DNA from: Hyphomicrobiales bacterium
GTDB taxonomy: Bacteria; Pseudomonadota; Alphaproteobacteria; Rhizobiales; Rhizobiaceae
Reading direction: 5' to 3'
DNA: 64,000 nt
Assembly: GCA_017305935.1 (NCBI GenBank)
Contig: JAFKJU010000022.1
Coordinates: forward strand, 1-64,000
Numbering within the stretch: position 1 is the stretch's first letter; each line of letters starts with the position of its first letter. A program made the position numbers and the translations under genes. The notes under the pieces were generated by a model that made no database searches, was not told the origin of the DNA, and was given only the letters and a program-made list of their open reading frames with translations. This document shows positions 63,061-64,000 of the stretch, in pieces.

Positions 63061-64000
63061 TCAGGCGGTCAGTGTCGATTTGGCCGGCTTGCCGGCGACA
63101 TAGGTCTCGATCACGGCGCGGTCGTCGCCCATGGTCTGCAGCAGGAAAAGCTCCTCCGTCAGCCGGTTGACCACCTCCATCTTCAGCGCCATGGCCGGCG
63201 TCGCGCTGGCATCCAGCACGACGATGTCTGCATCGCTGCCGGGCTCCAGGGTGCCGATGCGGTCGACGAGGCCGAGCGCCTCGGCATTGCCGCGGGTCAT
63301 CATGTGGAAGCTTTCCAGCGGGTTCAGGCGTTCGCCCAGCAATTGCTGGATCTTGTAGGCCTCGTCCAGCGTGCGCAGCATGGAATAGCTGGTGCCGCCG
63401 CCGATATCGGTGGCGACCGAGACGCGCACCGGCTTGTCGCGGCGCGTCAGCTTTCGCCACGGGAACAGGCCGGAGCCGAGGAACAGGTTCGAGGTCGGGC
63501 AATGCACGGCGATGGAGCCCGCCTCGCTCAGCGCGTCCATCTCGCGTTCCGACAGGTGGATAGCATGGCCGAGCAGCGTCTTTTCCCCGAGCAGGCCGTA
63601 ATGGGCGTAGATGTCGGTGTAATCGATCGCATCCGGATAGAGCGAGCAGGTATAGTCGATCTCCTCGATGTTTTCGGAGAGATGTGTCTGGATGTGCAGG
63701 TCGGGAAAGTCGCGGGCGAGCGCCTGCGCCGCTTCCATCTGCTCAGGTGTCGAGGTGATGGCGAAGCGCGGGGTGATGGCCACATGGTTGCGGCCCTTGC
63801 CGTGCCATTGCTCGATGATCGCGCGGGTTTCGTCATAGCCCATCTGCGGCGTATCGAGCAGGCCTTGGGGGGCGTTGCGGTCCATCATCACCTTGCCGGC
63901 GACCATGCACAGCCCACGCCGGAGGCTTTCGGCGAAGAAGGCGTCGGCGGAGGCCTTGTGGACCGAGCAATAGGCGACGGCCGTCGTCGTGCCGTGGCGT
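63061..64000 (-). CDS. guaD: Guanine deaminase (C-terminal part; cut by window edge)
   Basis: About 313 C-terminal residues of an amidohydrolase that converts guanine to xanthine and ammonia. The reading frame continues beyond 64000 (upstream residues RHGTTTAVAYCSVH). Metal site and substrate motifs: IQTHLSENIEEI, AVHCPTSNLFLGSGLFPW and VSVATDIGGGTSYSML. Placed beside the ureide cluster, it feeds purines into urate breakdown; xanthine dehydrogenase probably lies beyond the window. Confidence 0.94.
   Translation of the reverse strand, partial: RHGTTTAVAYCSVHKASADAFFAESLRRGLCMVAGKVMMDRNAPQGLLDTPQMGYDETRAIIEQWHGKGRNHVAITPRFAITSTPEQMEAAQALARDFPDLHIQTHLSENIEEIDYTCSLYPDAIDYTDIYAHYGLLGEKTLLGHAIHLSEREMDALSEAGSIAVHCPTSNLFLGSGLFPWRKLTRRDKPVRVSVATDIGGGTSYSMLRTLDEAYKIQQLLGERLNPLESFHMMTRGNAEALGLVDRIGTLEPGSDADIVVLDASATPAMALKMEVVNRLTEELFLLQTMGDDRAVIETYVAGKPAKSTLTA

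Overview
The window looks like chromosomal DNA of a Rhizobiaceae alphaproteobacterium (Rhizobium, Agrobacterium, Shinella or Ensifer-like). Support: a PhyR-NepR-EcfG general stress locus, hmuPSTUV with a divergent tonB, the gbpR-chvE-gguABC sugar locus, thuAB, a reductive pyrimidine pathway and mosaic palindromic intergenic repeats typical of this family. Composition is GC-rich and codon use even. I see no prophage, insertion sequence or CRISPR array. The genus cannot be fixed from sequence alone.

Layout. 1-2.3 kb: an RND efflux permease (cut by the window edge) and its HlyD-type adaptor. 2.6-16.1 kb: a pyrimidine catabolism island. It holds an NMT1/THI5-type ABC importer, a cupin, a small secreted protein, dihydropyrimidinase, beta-ureidopropionase, a divergent RutR regulator, a membrane-bound ferredoxin-adenylate cyclase (CyaC-like) and the two-subunit dihydropyrimidine dehydrogenase PreT-PreA. 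Two RutR-like operators tie the two halves together. 16.3-20.8 kb: the general stress response, with an HWE/HisKA_2 kinase, PhyR, NepR, EcfG and a DUF883/YqjE-type envelope pair. Four GGAAC-N16-CGTT EcfG promoters are visible here; one drives no gene but a candidate small RNA. 20.8-28.1 kb: heme uptake (HmuV, U, T, S, P), a RirA-type iron box, TonB, a DUF2325 gene and an IsdG-type heme oxygenase (HmuQ-like). 28.1-34.1 kb: DUF423, truncated globin, TetR-SMR pair, ThuA-ThuB, small proteins, a decayed acetyltransferase beside tRNA-Arg(CCG), and a J-domain-like protein. 34.2-42.4 kb: GbpR, ChvE, GguA, GguB, GguC and an L-arabonate-type dehydratase, i.e. uptake and non-phosphorylative oxidation of arabinose or galactose-type sugars. 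42.6-52.2 kb: REC-HD-GYP protein, the transglutaminase/alpha-E/CP-ATP-grasp trio, an EamA exporter, a DEAD-box helicase, a small secreted protein and an MttB-family methyltransferase. 52.4-58.1 kb: a large PAS hybrid kinase and a split, divergent MnmC (methyltransferase and FAD oxidase on separate genes). 58.2-64 kb: ureide catabolism (PuuE, UraD, AllA, PucM), an FMN alpha-hydroxy-acid oxidase, a VOC protein and guanine deaminase (cut by the edge).

Most notable: the EcfG-driven small RNA candidate at about 16400-16530 with a CU-rich loop; the RutR-like operators; the split MnmC with overlapping start codons; the redox cyclase inside the pyrimidine island; and a palindromic repeat family that supplies or touches the stop codons of three genes.
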